Shown: positions 1-5,983, numbered from the stretch's first letter. The stretch: 6,917 nt of DNA from Dehalococcoidia bacterium (GCA_009692985.1 SHYF01000091.1:1-6917); one strand, 5' to 3'. The notes: generated from the letters alone by a model not told the origin. Numbers and translations are program-made.

Positions 1-24
1 AAGCAGGCAATGAAGCCGTAGCCC

Positions 25-43
25 CCCCGCCTCCTACGCGGGG
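25..43 (-). other. Short GC hairpin across the ygfZ-like stop codon
   Basis: CCCCGC at 25-30 and GCGGGG at 38-43 are a perfect 6-bp inverted repeat with a 7-nt loop, and the TAG stop of the minus-strand gene (34-36) lies in the loop. No T-rich run follows on the minus strand, so this is not a classical intrinsic terminator. It could still stabilise the mRNA 3' end or assist termination. The short stem means chance is possible. Confidence 0.35.
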
Positions 44-1122
44 ACGGCAACCCTAGCAGGAGTATCCATTACCGTGGCCGTGGCCACGCCGTCTCCCTGG
101 GCACCCACCACCTCTAGCTCGCTCCCTGGCGCGGCAAATGCGCTTCGCACTATCGCCAGCCCTATTGTCCTGCCCGTCACGGGATGCCGGACTACCGATG
201 TGATCTTGCCTGCCTCTTTATCGCCTTGACGTAGCGTCGCGCCTTCTTCTACTCCTGCCGAGGAGAACGCAAGAGCCACCAATTGCCTCTGAATCTTCTT
301 GTAGTTGTAGAGGCGCAGGATGACCTCCTGGCCGGTGTAGCACCCCTTGGTGAAGCTGATGAACTGGCGCAGATTGACCTCCCAGGGGTTCACCTCTTCG
401 GATAGCTCCCAGCCATAGCGCGGGACGCCTCCCTCCACTCGGAGGGCGCTGTAGGCGGCCTCCCCAATGGGCGTAACGCCTGTCGGCAGGTCTGATAGCG
501 CCCGCCACAGGGCCTCGCCCTGGTCTGCCGATGTCACCAGGTCGTAACCCGGAGCACCAGCGGGATCTGTACGCAGGAGAATGGCAGGCACGCTATCAAT
601 CAGCACGTGGGTGCTGGCGTAGGGTTCCAGCTGCGCCACAGTCATGCCTGTTAGTCGCTCCAGCAGCGCCGGCGCATCAGGCCCCAGAAGTGTGACCATG
701 GCTGTATCTTCGGTCACGTCATCCAGGGCTATCTCCTCCGAGAAGGTGTAGGTATCAATCCAATCCGCCACCTGCTGGCACGTTTGGGGGCTGGTGAGCA
801 TCATCAGGTGGTCTTCAGTCGCGAATAGGTGAATCAGGTCAATGACCCTACCCTTGCTGGTGGGCAGCACGGTTCCCGCGCCCATTCCAGGAGGCAGAAT
901 GTCCACCTTGTTGCTGGATAGCCGGTTCAGCAAGTCCAGGGCGTCTTTGCCTGTGATTCGAATACGACCGACGTAAGAGCGGTCCAGCAGAGCGGCTCCC
1001 TGGCGGGCGGCCTGGTATTCGGCTGCTACGTCGCCGAAGGTGGCGGCCACCTCCCAGCCGAAAAGCTGTACGAAGGCAGCGCCAGAGCGGTGGTGAAGGT
1101 TATGGAGAGGTGATCTGGTCAT
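34..1122 (-). CDS. ygfZ: YgfZ/GcvT-like folate-binding protein, probable Fe-S cluster maintenance factor
   Basis: This is a 362-aa protein of the aminomethyltransferase (GcvT) fold. The decisive motif is KGCYTGQE at residues 259-266 with Cys261, the signature that separates YgfZ-type proteins from the glycine-cleavage T-protein. It is preceded by the family-typical stretch EVNPWEVN...ISFTKG. An N-terminal folate-binding domain covers about residues 15-255, and the C-terminal beta-barrel starts near residue 276. YgfZ proteins are cytosolic, bind tetrahydrofolate and help keep certain [4Fe-4S] enzymes such as MiaB active. The neighbouring A-type Fe-S carrier on the same strand fits that role. 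The ATG at 1122 has only a weak upstream GAGCAAG. I see no better start, and the N-terminus reads well into the domain. A true T-protein is less likely because of the KGCYTGQE motif and the absence of glycine-cleavage genes nearby. Confidence 0.88.
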   Translation of the reverse strand: MTRSPLHNLHHRSGAAFVQLFGWEVAATFGDVAAEYQAARQGAALLDRSYVGRIRITGKDALDLLNRLSSNKVDILPPGMGAGTVLPTSKGRVIDLIHLFATEDHLMMLTSPQTCQQVADWIDTYTFSEEIALDDVTEDTAMVTLLGPDAPALLERLTGMTVAQLEPYASTHVLIDSVPAILLRTDPAGAPGYDLVTSADQGEALWRALSDLPTGVTPIGEAAYSALRVEGGVPRYGWELSEEVNPWEVNLRQFISFTKGCYTGQEVILRLYNYKKIQRQLVALAFSSAGVEEGATLRQGDKEAGKITSVVRHPVTGRTIGLAIVRSAFAAPGSELEVVGAQGDGVATATVMDTPARVAVPA

Positions 1123-1145
1123 CTTGCTCGATTGCTAGCCACCAA

Positions 1146-1227
1146 CTGGCTCTGCTCAGATTATCCGCTCATTTGGTTCGACAAGCTCACCATGAGCGGA
1201 TAATCCCCATGCCTCAACAAGAGCCAG
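1146..1227. repeat. Nested inverted repeat with TTCGACAAGCTC core
   Basis: The inner arms TTATCCGCTCAT (1161-1172) and ATGAGCGGATAA (1192-1203) are perfect 12-bp complements. Between them, GGT/ACC can add three pairs after a TT bulge, leaving a loop containing TTCGACAAGCTC. Outer arms CTGGCTCT (1146-1153) and AGAGCCAG (1220-1227) add another perfect 8 bp, with unequal spacers of 7 and 16 nt. From memory, palindromes with this TTCGACAAGCTC core are dispersed intergenic repeats in many bacteria; I could not check this here. It lies between two minus-strand genes and has no T-tract, so RNA processing or 3'-end protection is more plausible than simple termination. Confidence 0.75.
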
Positions 1228-1236
1228 GGTACGCTA

Positions 1237-1251
1237 CCGTGGGCTAGACGG
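1237..1251 (-). other. Weak 4-bp hairpin around the iscA-like stop codon
   Basis: CCGT (1237-1240) and ACGG (1248-1251) flank a 7-nt loop that contains the stop codon (1244-1246). Four base pairs alone are not significant. It is recorded because several other stop codons in the window sit in stronger hairpins. Confidence 0.15.
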
Positions 1252-1582
1252 AGAAGGATGTCCCGCAGCCGCAGGTGGTCTTGGCATTGGGGTTGTGGAA
1301 CACAAAGCCCTTGCCGTTGAGGCCGCCGGAGTAATCCAGCGTGGTACCAGCCAGAAACACGTAGCTCTTCTTGTCGATGAGGATAGTTACGCCGTACTGC
1401 TCAATGATCTTGTCGTTGGGGAGGGTTGCTGAATCCACGCTCAGGTCATAGGTGAGGCCCGAGCAGCCACCGCCCTTGACGCCAACGCGCAGAGAGATGG
1501 CATCGCCCTCTTTCTTGCCCGTGAAGTTGCGCACGTGCTTTGCAGCGTTCTCCGATACAGTTATTGTCAGCGGTACAACCAT
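1244..1582 (-). CDS. A-type iron-sulfur cluster carrier (IscA/ErpA/HesB family)
   Basis: With the start at 1582 this is a 112-aa protein, close to the usual 105-120 aa of A-type carriers. It begins MVVPLTITVSENAAKHV, as family members do, and carries the three cluster-binding cysteines: Cys40 in VKGGGCSGLTYD, and Cys104 and Cys106 in TTCGCGTSF near the C-terminus. These proteins act in the cytosol, accept Fe-S clusters from scaffold proteins and pass them to apo-enzymes. The open frame extends upstream to a GTG at 1657 (137 aa). That start is rejected because the extra 25 residues are not family-like, a promoter-like sequence lies inside them, and GAGG sits 8 nt before the 1582 ATG. The YgfZ-like gene lies downstream on the same strand. 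Assignment to IscA, ErpA or SufA specifically is not possible from sequence alone. Confidence 0.92.
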   Translation of the reverse strand: MVVPLTITVSENAAKHVRNFTGKKEGDAISLRVGVKGGGCSGLTYDLSVDSATLPNDKIIEQYGVTILIDKKSYVFLAGTTLDYSGGLNGKGFVFHNPNAKTTCGCGTSFSV

Positions 1583-1621
1583 TGCATAAACCTCGTAGGT
1601 GAAGTTTGAACCATTTACATC

Positions 1622-1651
1622 ATTGTACGTCCTGGATTCTATGCCAGTCAA
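1622..1651 (-). promoter_or_regulatory. Probable sigma-70-type promoter of the Fe-S carrier gene
   Basis: On the minus strand TTGACT (1651-1646) and TACAAT (1627-1622) each match the consensus at five of six positions and are 18 bp apart. The predicted transcript start near 1615 gives a leader of about 33 nt to the ATG at 1582. The upstream GTG at 1657 would not be transcribed from here, which supports the shorter protein. Confidence 0.65.
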
Positions 1652-1693
1652 ACTCACCTTACGCTAGCCATCCCGTCCTGCCAAAAGCCTTGA

Positions 1694-1702
1694 TGCTATA
1701 AT
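1694..1702 (+). promoter_or_regulatory. Perfect extended -10 promoter of the adenosyltransferase gene
   Basis: TGCTATAAT at 1694-1702 is a perfect extended -10 element (TGnTATAAT). No good -35 hexamer lies 16-18 bp upstream, which extended -10 promoters tolerate. Transcription should begin about 7 nt after the box, near 1709, only a few bases before the ATG at 1712. It is back to back with the promoter of the Fe-S carrier gene. Confidence 0.65.
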
Positions 1703-1711
1703 GGCTTTGCT

Positions 1712-2275
1712 ATGGTCAAGATATACACCAAACGTGGCGATACGGGCAAGACGGGGCTGTTGTACGGTGGACGCGTGTCCAAGAGCGACCCCCGTTGCGA
1801 GGCCTACGGCACTACCGATGAGGCCGTCGCGGCCTTGGGCCTGGCTCGCGCCCTCTCTACCGACGCCAGGGTGCAGGAGATCATCCGGCAGGCACAGCGG
1901 GAGCTGTTCACCGTTGGAGCAGAGCTGGCCACGGACCCATCGCAGTACGCCACCATGCAACGCCACTTCCCCGTGACCACGCCTTCCATGGTGGAGAGGT
2001 TGGAGCATCTCATTGATGAGTTGGATGCTGAGGTACACTTGCCGCGGTCATTCATCATTCCTGGCGCTTCGGCGGCCTCGGCGGCTCTGGACGTGGCGCG
2101 CACCATACTGCGGCGGGCAGAGCGCCGTGTCGTGGGCCTCAAGGAAGCCGGATTGCTGGTGAACGACGAGCTGCTGCGGTACATAAACCGCCTCTCCGAC
2201 CTTCTGTTCATACTGGCCCGCTACGAAGACCGAGCCTTGCCTATGGAGAAGCTCACGGCGGACGAGGAGACTTAG
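1712..2275 (+). CDS. PduO-type ATP:cob(I)alamin adenosyltransferase
   Basis: This 187-aa protein transfers the 5'-deoxyadenosyl group of ATP to cob(I)alamin, making coenzyme B12, the cofactor of enzymes such as methylmalonyl-CoA mutase and class II ribonucleotide reductase. The N-terminal ATP-binding segment YTKRGDTGKTGLL (residues 5-17) is followed by GGRVSKSDPR and EAYGTTDEA with Asp36. The helical core carries PRSFIIPG (111-118, Phe114), RTILRRAERR (Arg130, Arg134, Glu137) and YINRLSD (Asn159). These match conserved ATP- and corrin-contacting positions of PduO/MMAB proteins. The ATG at 1712 must be close to the true start because the ATP motif begins at residue 5. There is no Shine-Dalgarno sequence, and the -10 box lies directly upstream, implying a leaderless message. 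No B12-dependent enzyme is encoded in the window. Confidence 0.95.
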   Translation: MVKIYTKRGDTGKTGLLYGGRVSKSDPRCEAYGTTDEAVAALGLARALSTDARVQEIIRQAQRELFTVGAELATDPSQYATMQRHFPVTTPSMVERLEHLIDELDAEVHLPRSFIIPGASAASAALDVARTILRRAERRVVGLKEAGLLVNDELLRYINRLSDLLFILARYEDRALPMEKLTADEET

Positions 2276-2281
2276 GGGCAC

Positions 2282-2346
2282 CCTACTCGTAGCAGTTTCG
2301 GCGGCTTGCGCCCTCGTGACCCGTGGAAGTGGTGCGCCGCAGTAGG
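2282..2346 (+). other. Possible structured RNA element between the adenosyltransferase and HAD-1 genes
   Basis: Three nested complementary segments occur here: CCTACT (2282-2287) with AGTAGG (2341-2346), GCGGC (2301-2305) with GCCGC (2336-2340), and GCGCC (2308-2312) with GGTGC (2331-2335, one G-T pair). The right-hand arms are contiguous, while the left has a 13-nt bulge and a 2-nt bulge; the loop is 18 nt. There is no T-tract. I do not recognise a riboswitch class, and no cobalamin B12-box is seen. The pairing may be chance in GC-rich DNA. Confidence 0.35.
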
Positions 2347-2379
2347 CCATCTGGATAGGCCAGCACTAGCAAAATCTGG

Positions 2380-2408
2380 TTGGCTTTTCCACCGCTGAGG
2401 CTTCTAGT
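2380..2408 (+). promoter_or_regulatory. Weak candidate promoter before HAD-1 and the his genes
   Basis: TTGGCT (2380-2385) and TCTAGT (2403-2408) are separated by 17 bp, each matching the consensus at four of six positions. The expected start near 2415 precedes an AGGTAGGG ribosome-binding site (2421-2428). The match is modest, so this is only a candidate. Confidence 0.3.
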
Positions 2409-2435
2409 TGAGTGGGCGATAGGTAGGGAACGACA

Positions 2436-3146
2436 ATGGGGCGCAATCCTGGCACACATGTACTCAGCAAAGTGTCAGCCGTATTGTTTGATCTGGACGA
2501 CACGCTCTTGAACACCTTTGGCGCACGCCTTAAAGCGCTGCAACAAGTGTTCCGCAATAGCGGCATATACAGCCCTACGGCAGAAGAGTTTCTTCGTAGC
2601 CTGAACGGACGTGAAATGACAAGCGCCTTAGGCTTACTCCAGAGAAACCTTCAAACTGGGTCTAACCTATTCGAGCACTACCGCAGAGCATACTGGGGCA
2701 AGGCTCCCGGGCAGGTGAGCGCCTATGCAGGGGTCAAGTCAATGCTCCATGAGCTGCACGTCCGAAATATCAAGCTTGGAGTAGTAACCCAGAAGCGGCG
2801 ATCTTTTGAAATGGAAGGCCGACAGGTGGGAGCGCAAGAAGAAATGGCAGAGGCAAGGATTGCCGATATGTTTTCCGCAGTGATAGGGTTTGAGGACGCA
2901 AGTAATCACAAGCCACATCCTGAGGGAGTCAACCTTGCTTTACACCGTGTGGGTGTAGCGCCAGAGACAGCCATCATGGTGGGGGATAGCGCTGCTGACA
3001 TCGCAGCAGGGCGTGCTGCGGGATGTTGGACTTGCTACGCCACATGGGGTGTACCAGCATCTGTACAGGCACAAGCGAGCTTAGATGCAGATTTCATTGC
3101 TGATACACCACAGGTCATAGGGCTATGGACAAAGACCTCGTCATAG
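2436..3146 (+). CDS. HAD-family phosphatase (phosphoglycolate/PpaX-like), first gene of the his cluster
   Basis: This 236-aa haloacid-dehalogenase-superfamily protein shows all four motifs of the phosphatases. Motif I is FDLDDTLLNT with nucleophile Asp19 and Asp21, motif II is Thr118 in GVVTQK, motif III is Lys159 in NHKPHP, and motif IV is VGDSAADI with Asp184 and Asp188. The order, the cap segment (about 30-100) and the C-terminal TWGVP resemble Gph/PpaX enzymes, but the substrate cannot be read from sequence. An AGGTAGGG lies 7 nt before the ATG. The last 22 bases overlap hisH, suggesting co-translation, so a histidinol-phosphate phosphatase role is possible but unproven. Three of four lines counted by hand within the gene are about 48-53% GC (the fourth about 57%), below the 60-70% of hisH, which may mean separate ancestry. 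Residues 121-145, between motifs II and III, look longer than usual. Confidence 0.85.
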   Translation: MGRNPGTHVLSKVSAVLFDLDDTLLNTFGARLKALQQVFRNSGIYSPTAEEFLRSLNGREMTSALGLLQRNLQTGSNLFEHYRRAYWGKAPGQVSAYAGVKSMLHELHVRNIKLGVVTQKRRSFEMEGRQVGAQEEMAEARIADMFSAVIGFEDASNHKPHPEGVNLALHRVGVAPETAIMVGDSAADIAAGRAAGCWTCYATWGVPASVQAQASLDADFIADTPQVIGLWTKTSS

Positions 3147-3754
3147 TGGACTACGGCGCGGGCAACCTGCGCAGCGTGGCCAAGGCACTGGAGCGGCTGG
3201 GCTTCCCGGCCTTGGTCACCCAGGAGCCGGCGCAGGTGCTAAAGGCGCGCGGCGTCATCCTGCCGGGCGTCGGCTCCTCCGGCGCGGCCATGGCCGCCCT
3301 CCAGCAGCGGGGCCTGGTGGAGCCGTTGCGCCAGGTAGTTGCCAAGGGTACGCCTTTCTTTGGAGTGTGCCTGGGAATGCAACTGCTGCTGGACACCTCT
3401 GAGGAGGACCCCAGGCCGTGCCTGGGCATCATACCCGGCCAGGTGAAACGGCTACCGCCACAGTTCAAAGTGCCCCACATGGGCTGGAACCAGGTGGCCG
3501 TCCTGCATGAGCATCCCCTGTTCCAGGGCGTACCGGCGGGGTCGTACTTCTACTTCGTGCACAGCTACTACGCCCGGCCTGCAGACCCATCGGTGCTGCT
3601 GGGCACCACCGAGTACGGCGTCACCTTTTGCAGCGCCCTGGCTCGCGGCAACCTGGTGGCCACCCAGTTCCATCCGGAGAAGAGCGGCCTTGGTGGCCTG
3701 CGTCTCTACGACAACTTCGTGCGGCTGATGGTGCGGGAAGGTGTGAGGCCATAA
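3125..3754 (+). CDS. hisH: Imidazole glycerol phosphate synthase, glutamine amidotransferase subunit HisH
   Basis: This 209-aa class I glutamine amidotransferase releases ammonia from glutamine and channels it into HisF, which uses it to make imidazole glycerol phosphate and AICAR. The start reads VIVDYGAGNLRSV, the usual HisH beginning. The catalytic triad is visible: Cys82 in FFGVCLGMQ, and His183 and Glu185 in ATQFHPEKSG. Oxyanion-strand PGVG is at 47-50, and KVPHMGWNQV and FVHSYYA are typical family blocks. Length matches the family (about 200 aa). The ATG at 3125 lies inside the end of the HAD gene, with AGGT 9 nt before it. The stop TAA shares its last base with the ATG of hisA. HisA follows directly and HisF comes two genes later, so the enzyme partner is encoded nearby. 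Confidence 0.97.
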   Translation: MDKDLVIVDYGAGNLRSVAKALERLGFPALVTQEPAQVLKARGVILPGVGSSGAAMAALQQRGLVEPLRQVVAKGTPFFGVCLGMQLLLDTSEEDPRPCLGIIPGQVKRLPPQFKVPHMGWNQVAVLHEHPLFQGVPAGSYFYFVHSYYARPADPSVLLGTTEYGVTFCSALARGNLVATQFHPEKSGLGGLRLYDNFVRLMVREGVRP

Positions 3755-4479
3755 TGGAAGTGATCCCGGCCATAGACCTGCGAGGCGGTCAGGTGGTCCG
3801 CCTCTATCAGGGCGACTTTCGCCAGGAGACTGTATACTCCACTGACCCTGTAGCCGTGGCGCTGGAGTGGCAGCAGGCAGGCGCGCCTCGCATCCATGTG
3901 GTGGACTTGGACGGCGCCAGGACGGGCCGCCTTGTGAACTTCGAAGCAATTGAGGCCATTGCTGCCAATGTCACTGTTCCATTGCAGGTTGGGGGAGGCG
4001 TACGCAATATAGAGACTGTGTCACAACTGGTTCACGCAGGAGCTCAGAGGGTCGTTCTGGGCACCGCCGCGGTGCGCAACCCTAGCTTGGTGAGGTTCGC
4101 TTGCCAGGCCCTTGGCGCGGAAGCCGTGATGGTGGGGCTGGACGCCAGAGAAGGGAAGGTGGCCGTGCAAGGATGGATGCAAGCAGTGGAAACTGACGTT
4201 CACGATCTGGCCAAAGCCATGGCCGCGCTGGGCGTACTCAGGTTCATCTACACGGACATCTCTGCCGACGGCACGTTGAAGGGACCCAACATCAAGGCAG
4301 TGGCCGCCTTGATACAGGCCACTGGTGCGCATATCATTGCATCTGGAGGCGTGGGGTCGTTGGACGATCTGGAGCGCCTGGCTGCGGTTGGAGCGGAGGG
4401 GGCCATTGTAGGCAGTGCCCTGTACCGGAATGCCATTGATCTACGGGAGGCGGTCAGGCGTTTTGGTGACCAGAACTAG
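3754..4479 (+). CDS. hisA: ProFAR isomerase HisA
   Basis: This 241-aa (beta-alpha)8-barrel enzyme performs the Amadori isomerisation of ProFAR to PRFAR, the substrate of HisF-HisH. It begins MEVIPAIDLRGGQVVRL, with catalytic Asp8. The second half carries Asp130 in GLDAREGKVAVQGW and TDISADGT (Thr167, Asp172), the counterparts of Asp127, Thr164 and Asp169 of the Thermotoga enzyme. Phosphate-binding glycines are in QVGGGVRN (78-85) and IASGGVGS. The frame is open upstream to 3628 inside hisH, but that extension is not HisA-like. The ATG at 3754 overlaps the hisH stop (TAATG) and has GAGG 5 nt upstream, so translation is probably coupled. Nothing suggests a PriA-type dual enzyme, though trpF activity cannot be excluded by eye. 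Confidence 0.97.
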   Translation: MEVIPAIDLRGGQVVRLYQGDFRQETVYSTDPVAVALEWQQAGAPRIHVVDLDGARTGRLVNFEAIEAIAANVTVPLQVGGGVRNIETVSQLVHAGAQRVVLGTAAVRNPSLVRFACQALGAEAVMVGLDAREGKVAVQGWMQAVETDVHDLAKAMAALGVLRFIYTDISADGTLKGPNIKAVAALIQATGAHIIASGGVGSLDDLERLAAVGAEGAIVGSALYRNAIDLREAVRRFGDQN

Positions 4480-4490
4480 TTCGGGGAACT
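4478..4490 (+). other. Hairpin overlapping the hisA stop codon
   Basis: AGTTC (4478-4482) and GAACT (4486-4490) form a perfect 5-bp stem with a GGG loop and include two bases of the TAG stop (4477-4479). The stop also lies within the 10-bp palindrome GAACTAGTTC (4473-4482), giving two alternative pairings. There is no T-tract. Confidence 0.35.
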
Positions 4491-4503
4491 GCTTCTGGAA
4501 GAG

Positions 4504-4552
4504 TCCAGAGGGGGCAGCGCCCCTTCTCGTGGGGGTCTGGGGGATACCCCCA
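4504..4552 (+). repeat. Intergenic G5/C5 hairpin repeat, copy A
   Basis: The element begins TCCAGAG and contains two hairpins. The first has stem arms at 4507-4515 and 4519-4527 (9 pairs including one G-T, core GGGGC/GCCCC, AGC loop). The second is TGGGGG (4538-4543) with CCCCCA (4547-4552) around an ATA loop. The core 4531-4552 equals copy B at 6014-6035 except for the three loop bases. It fills the gap between hisA and the methyltransferase gene, about 40 nt before the latter's start. Confidence 0.75.
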
Positions 4553-4589
4553 AATACATTTATCACCCTGCCAATGGAGGTCAGCTTTT

Positions 4590-5162
4590 ATGACTGAATC
4601 TACTACAGCCGAGCGCATCCAGCGGCTGCTTTCGCCGGAGCGGCGGGAGCGTCTGGACGTGCCACGCATCCTATCTCTGCTATCCTTGCGCCCCTACCTT
4701 GCCGTGGCGGATATCGGGTGTGGCCCTGGCCTTTTCTCCATCCCCCTGGCAAAAAACCTGTGGGATGGTAAGGTGTACGCCGTGGACGTGGAGGAGGAGA
4801 TGCTGGAGGCGGTGCGGAATAGCGCAGTCAAGGCCAGGCTGCGCAACATTACAACATTAAAGTCCGATGGTTCTACATTGTCGCTTGAGCCTGGTTCCCT
4901 GGATGGCGCCCTGCTGTCCTGCGTGCTTCACGAGGCGACGGACAAGGGAGCATTGCTGAAGGGCGCTGTAGAGGCGATGAAGCGTGGCGGCTGGTGCGCC
5001 ATCATCGAGTGGAAAAAGGCTGTGGATGGGGTTGAGGGCCCGCCGCCGGAGCATCGCATTGCTGAGGAGGATGTGGTGCAGCTAGCCAAGAATGCGGGAT
5101 TGCGGTTGAGCATGCGGCGCGAGCTCAACAGCTATCACTATCTGCTGGTGCTAATCAAGTAG
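4590..5162 (+). CDS. Class I SAM-dependent methyltransferase inside the his cluster
   Basis: This 190-aa protein has the Rossmann-type methyltransferase fold. The SAM-binding motif I is DIGCGPG at 41-47, followed by [12 protein letters not shown] with the acidic ribose-binding Asp66. Downstream comes the [11 protein letters not shown] block (109-119), then [13 protein letters not shown] (131-143) and [13 protein letters not shown] (150-162), typical of small stand-alone methyltransferases of this kind. The substrate is unknown. There is no signal peptide, membrane segment or arsenite-binding cysteine pattern. GGAGGT at 4576-4581 is a strong ribosome-binding site 8 nt before the ATG. The gene ends 2 nt before hisF, so the two are probably translated together, but no methylation step exists in histidine synthesis. 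It may be an unrelated passenger or modify another protein or metabolite. Its position between hisA and hisF is unusual. Confidence 0.85.
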   Translation: MTESTTAERIQRLLSPERRERLDVPRILSLLSLRPYLAVADIGCGPGLFSIPLAKNLWDGKVYAVDVEEEMLEAVRNSAVKARLRNITTLKSDGSTLSLEPGSLDGALLSCVLHEATDKGALLKGAVEAMKRGGWCAIIEWKKAVDGVEGPPPEHRIAEEDVVQLAKNAGLRLSMRRELNSYHYLLVLIK

Positions 5163-5164
5163 CC

Positions 5165-5962
5165 GTGCTGACCAAGCGCATAATCCCATGCCTGGACGTG
5201 GATGCTGGACGGGTGGTCAAGGGCGTAAAGTTCCTGGAACACCGGGACGCCGGCGACCCCGTGGAAATGGCCGCCTTCTACGACAGTGAGGGCGCGGACG
5301 AGCTTGTCTTCTACGACATAACGGCGTCGGCGCAGGGTAGGGGAATCATGCTGGATGTGGTATCCCGCACGGCAGAGCAGCTCTTTATTCCATTGACCGT
5401 GGGCGGAGGACTGCGCACCGTCGAAGATATGAACCGGATGCTCAAAGCTGGGGCGGACAAAATATCAATCAACACAGCGGCGGTGCAGATTCCTGAGCTG
5501 ATACGCCAGGGTGCGGAGGCCTTCGGCAGCCAGTGCATCGTCCTGGGGATGGACGCCCAGCGGGTAGCTGGAAGTTCCACGCCCCGATGGGAGGTGCGCA
5601 CCCATACGGGCAGCGGCGGCGGCCGTCCCACCGGCCTGGACGCCGTGGAGTGGGCGATGCGCGCCGTGGAACTGGGCGCCGGCGAGATAGTTGTGAACAG
5701 CATGGACGCCGACGGTACCCGGGAGGGATACGACCTGGAGCTACTACGCAGCATCTCCCGCGCCGTGAGCGTGCCTGTGGTCGCCAGCGGGGGTGCTGGC
5801 AACCTGGAGCACATGTACCAGGCGGTCGTTCAGGGCGAAGCCGATGCTGTGCTGGCCGCCTCTATCTTCCACTTTCGCGAATATTTCATCGCCCAGGCCA
5901 AGGAGTATCTGGCCCAGCGTGGAGTGCCGGTGCGGCTGACCACGGCTTCCTACGCCAAATAG
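5165..5962 (+). CDS. hisF: Imidazole glycerol phosphate synthase, cyclase subunit HisF
   Basis: This 265-aa (beta-alpha)8-barrel takes ammonia from HisH and closes the imidazole ring of PRFAR, producing imidazole glycerol phosphate and AICAR. The start [12 protein letters not shown] carries catalytic Asp11, and VLGMDAQRV places Asp130 at the canonical position. [12 protein letters not shown] (44-55), TVGGGLRT (78-85), NSMDADGT and VASGGAGN are the other family blocks. Length is slightly above the usual 250-258, mainly from a longer glycine-rich loop at 134-158. The start is GTG, 2 nt after the methyltransferase stop, and no clear Shine-Dalgarno sequence is present, suggesting reinitiation by coupled ribosomes. 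No hisI or hisE follows, so the later steps are encoded elsewhere. Confidence 0.97.
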   Translation: MLTKRIIPCLDVDAGRVVKGVKFLEHRDAGDPVEMAAFYDSEGADELVFYDITASAQGRGIMLDVVSRTAEQLFIPLTVGGGLRTVEDMNRMLKAGADKISINTAAVQIPELIRQGAEAFGSQCIVLGMDAQRVAGSSTPRWEVRTHTGSGGGRPTGLDAVEWAMRAVELGAGEIVVNSMDADGTREGYDLELLRSISRAVSVPVVASGGAGNLEHMYQAVVQGEADAVLAASIFHFREYFIAQAKEYLAQRGVPVRLTTASYAK

Positions 5963-5966
5963 GAGG
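5946..5966 (+). other. Hairpin across the hisF stop codon
   Basis: CTTCCTA (5946-5952) pairs with TAGGAGG (5960-5966) through seven pairs, one of them G-T, with a 7-nt loop. The stop TAG is 5960-5962. A TTTT follows at 5967-5970, so this one is slightly terminator-like, though the T run is short. Confidence 0.4.
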
Positions 5967-5983
5967 TTTTCGAAAAAGAGAAA

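Noticed and set aside
1161..1203. Intrinsic terminator or minus-strand promoter (GGATAAT) within the palindrome
   Set aside because: There is no T-tract after the stem, and no acceptable -35 hexamer at 16-18 bp from GATAAT.
1664..2038. 124-codon minus-strand open frame over the start of the adenosyltransferase gene
   Set aside because: It is opposite conserved coding sequence and lacks any motif of its own.
2276..2435. Cobalamin riboswitch or tRNA in the spacer after the adenosyltransferase gene
   Set aside because: No B12-box-like sequence, cloverleaf or conserved tRNA arm is visible.
3628..3753. N-terminal extension of HisA to an upstream ATG
   Set aside because: The extra 42 residues are hisH read in another frame. 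Family members begin at the 3754 ATG.
3452..3949. 165-codon minus-strand open frame across the hisH/hisA junction
   Set aside because: It is antisense to two well-supported genes and shows no recognisable domain.
4415..4597. 60-codon plus-strand open frame spanning the end of hisA and repeat copy A
   Set aside because: It overlaps hisA out of frame, runs through the hairpin repeat, and has no motif.
5311..5814. 167-codon open frame on the minus strand
   Set aside because: It lies wholly inside hisF, which has all catalytic residues. The translation is rich in Ser, Pro and Arg with no family motif, as expected for an antisense frame of a GC-rich gene.
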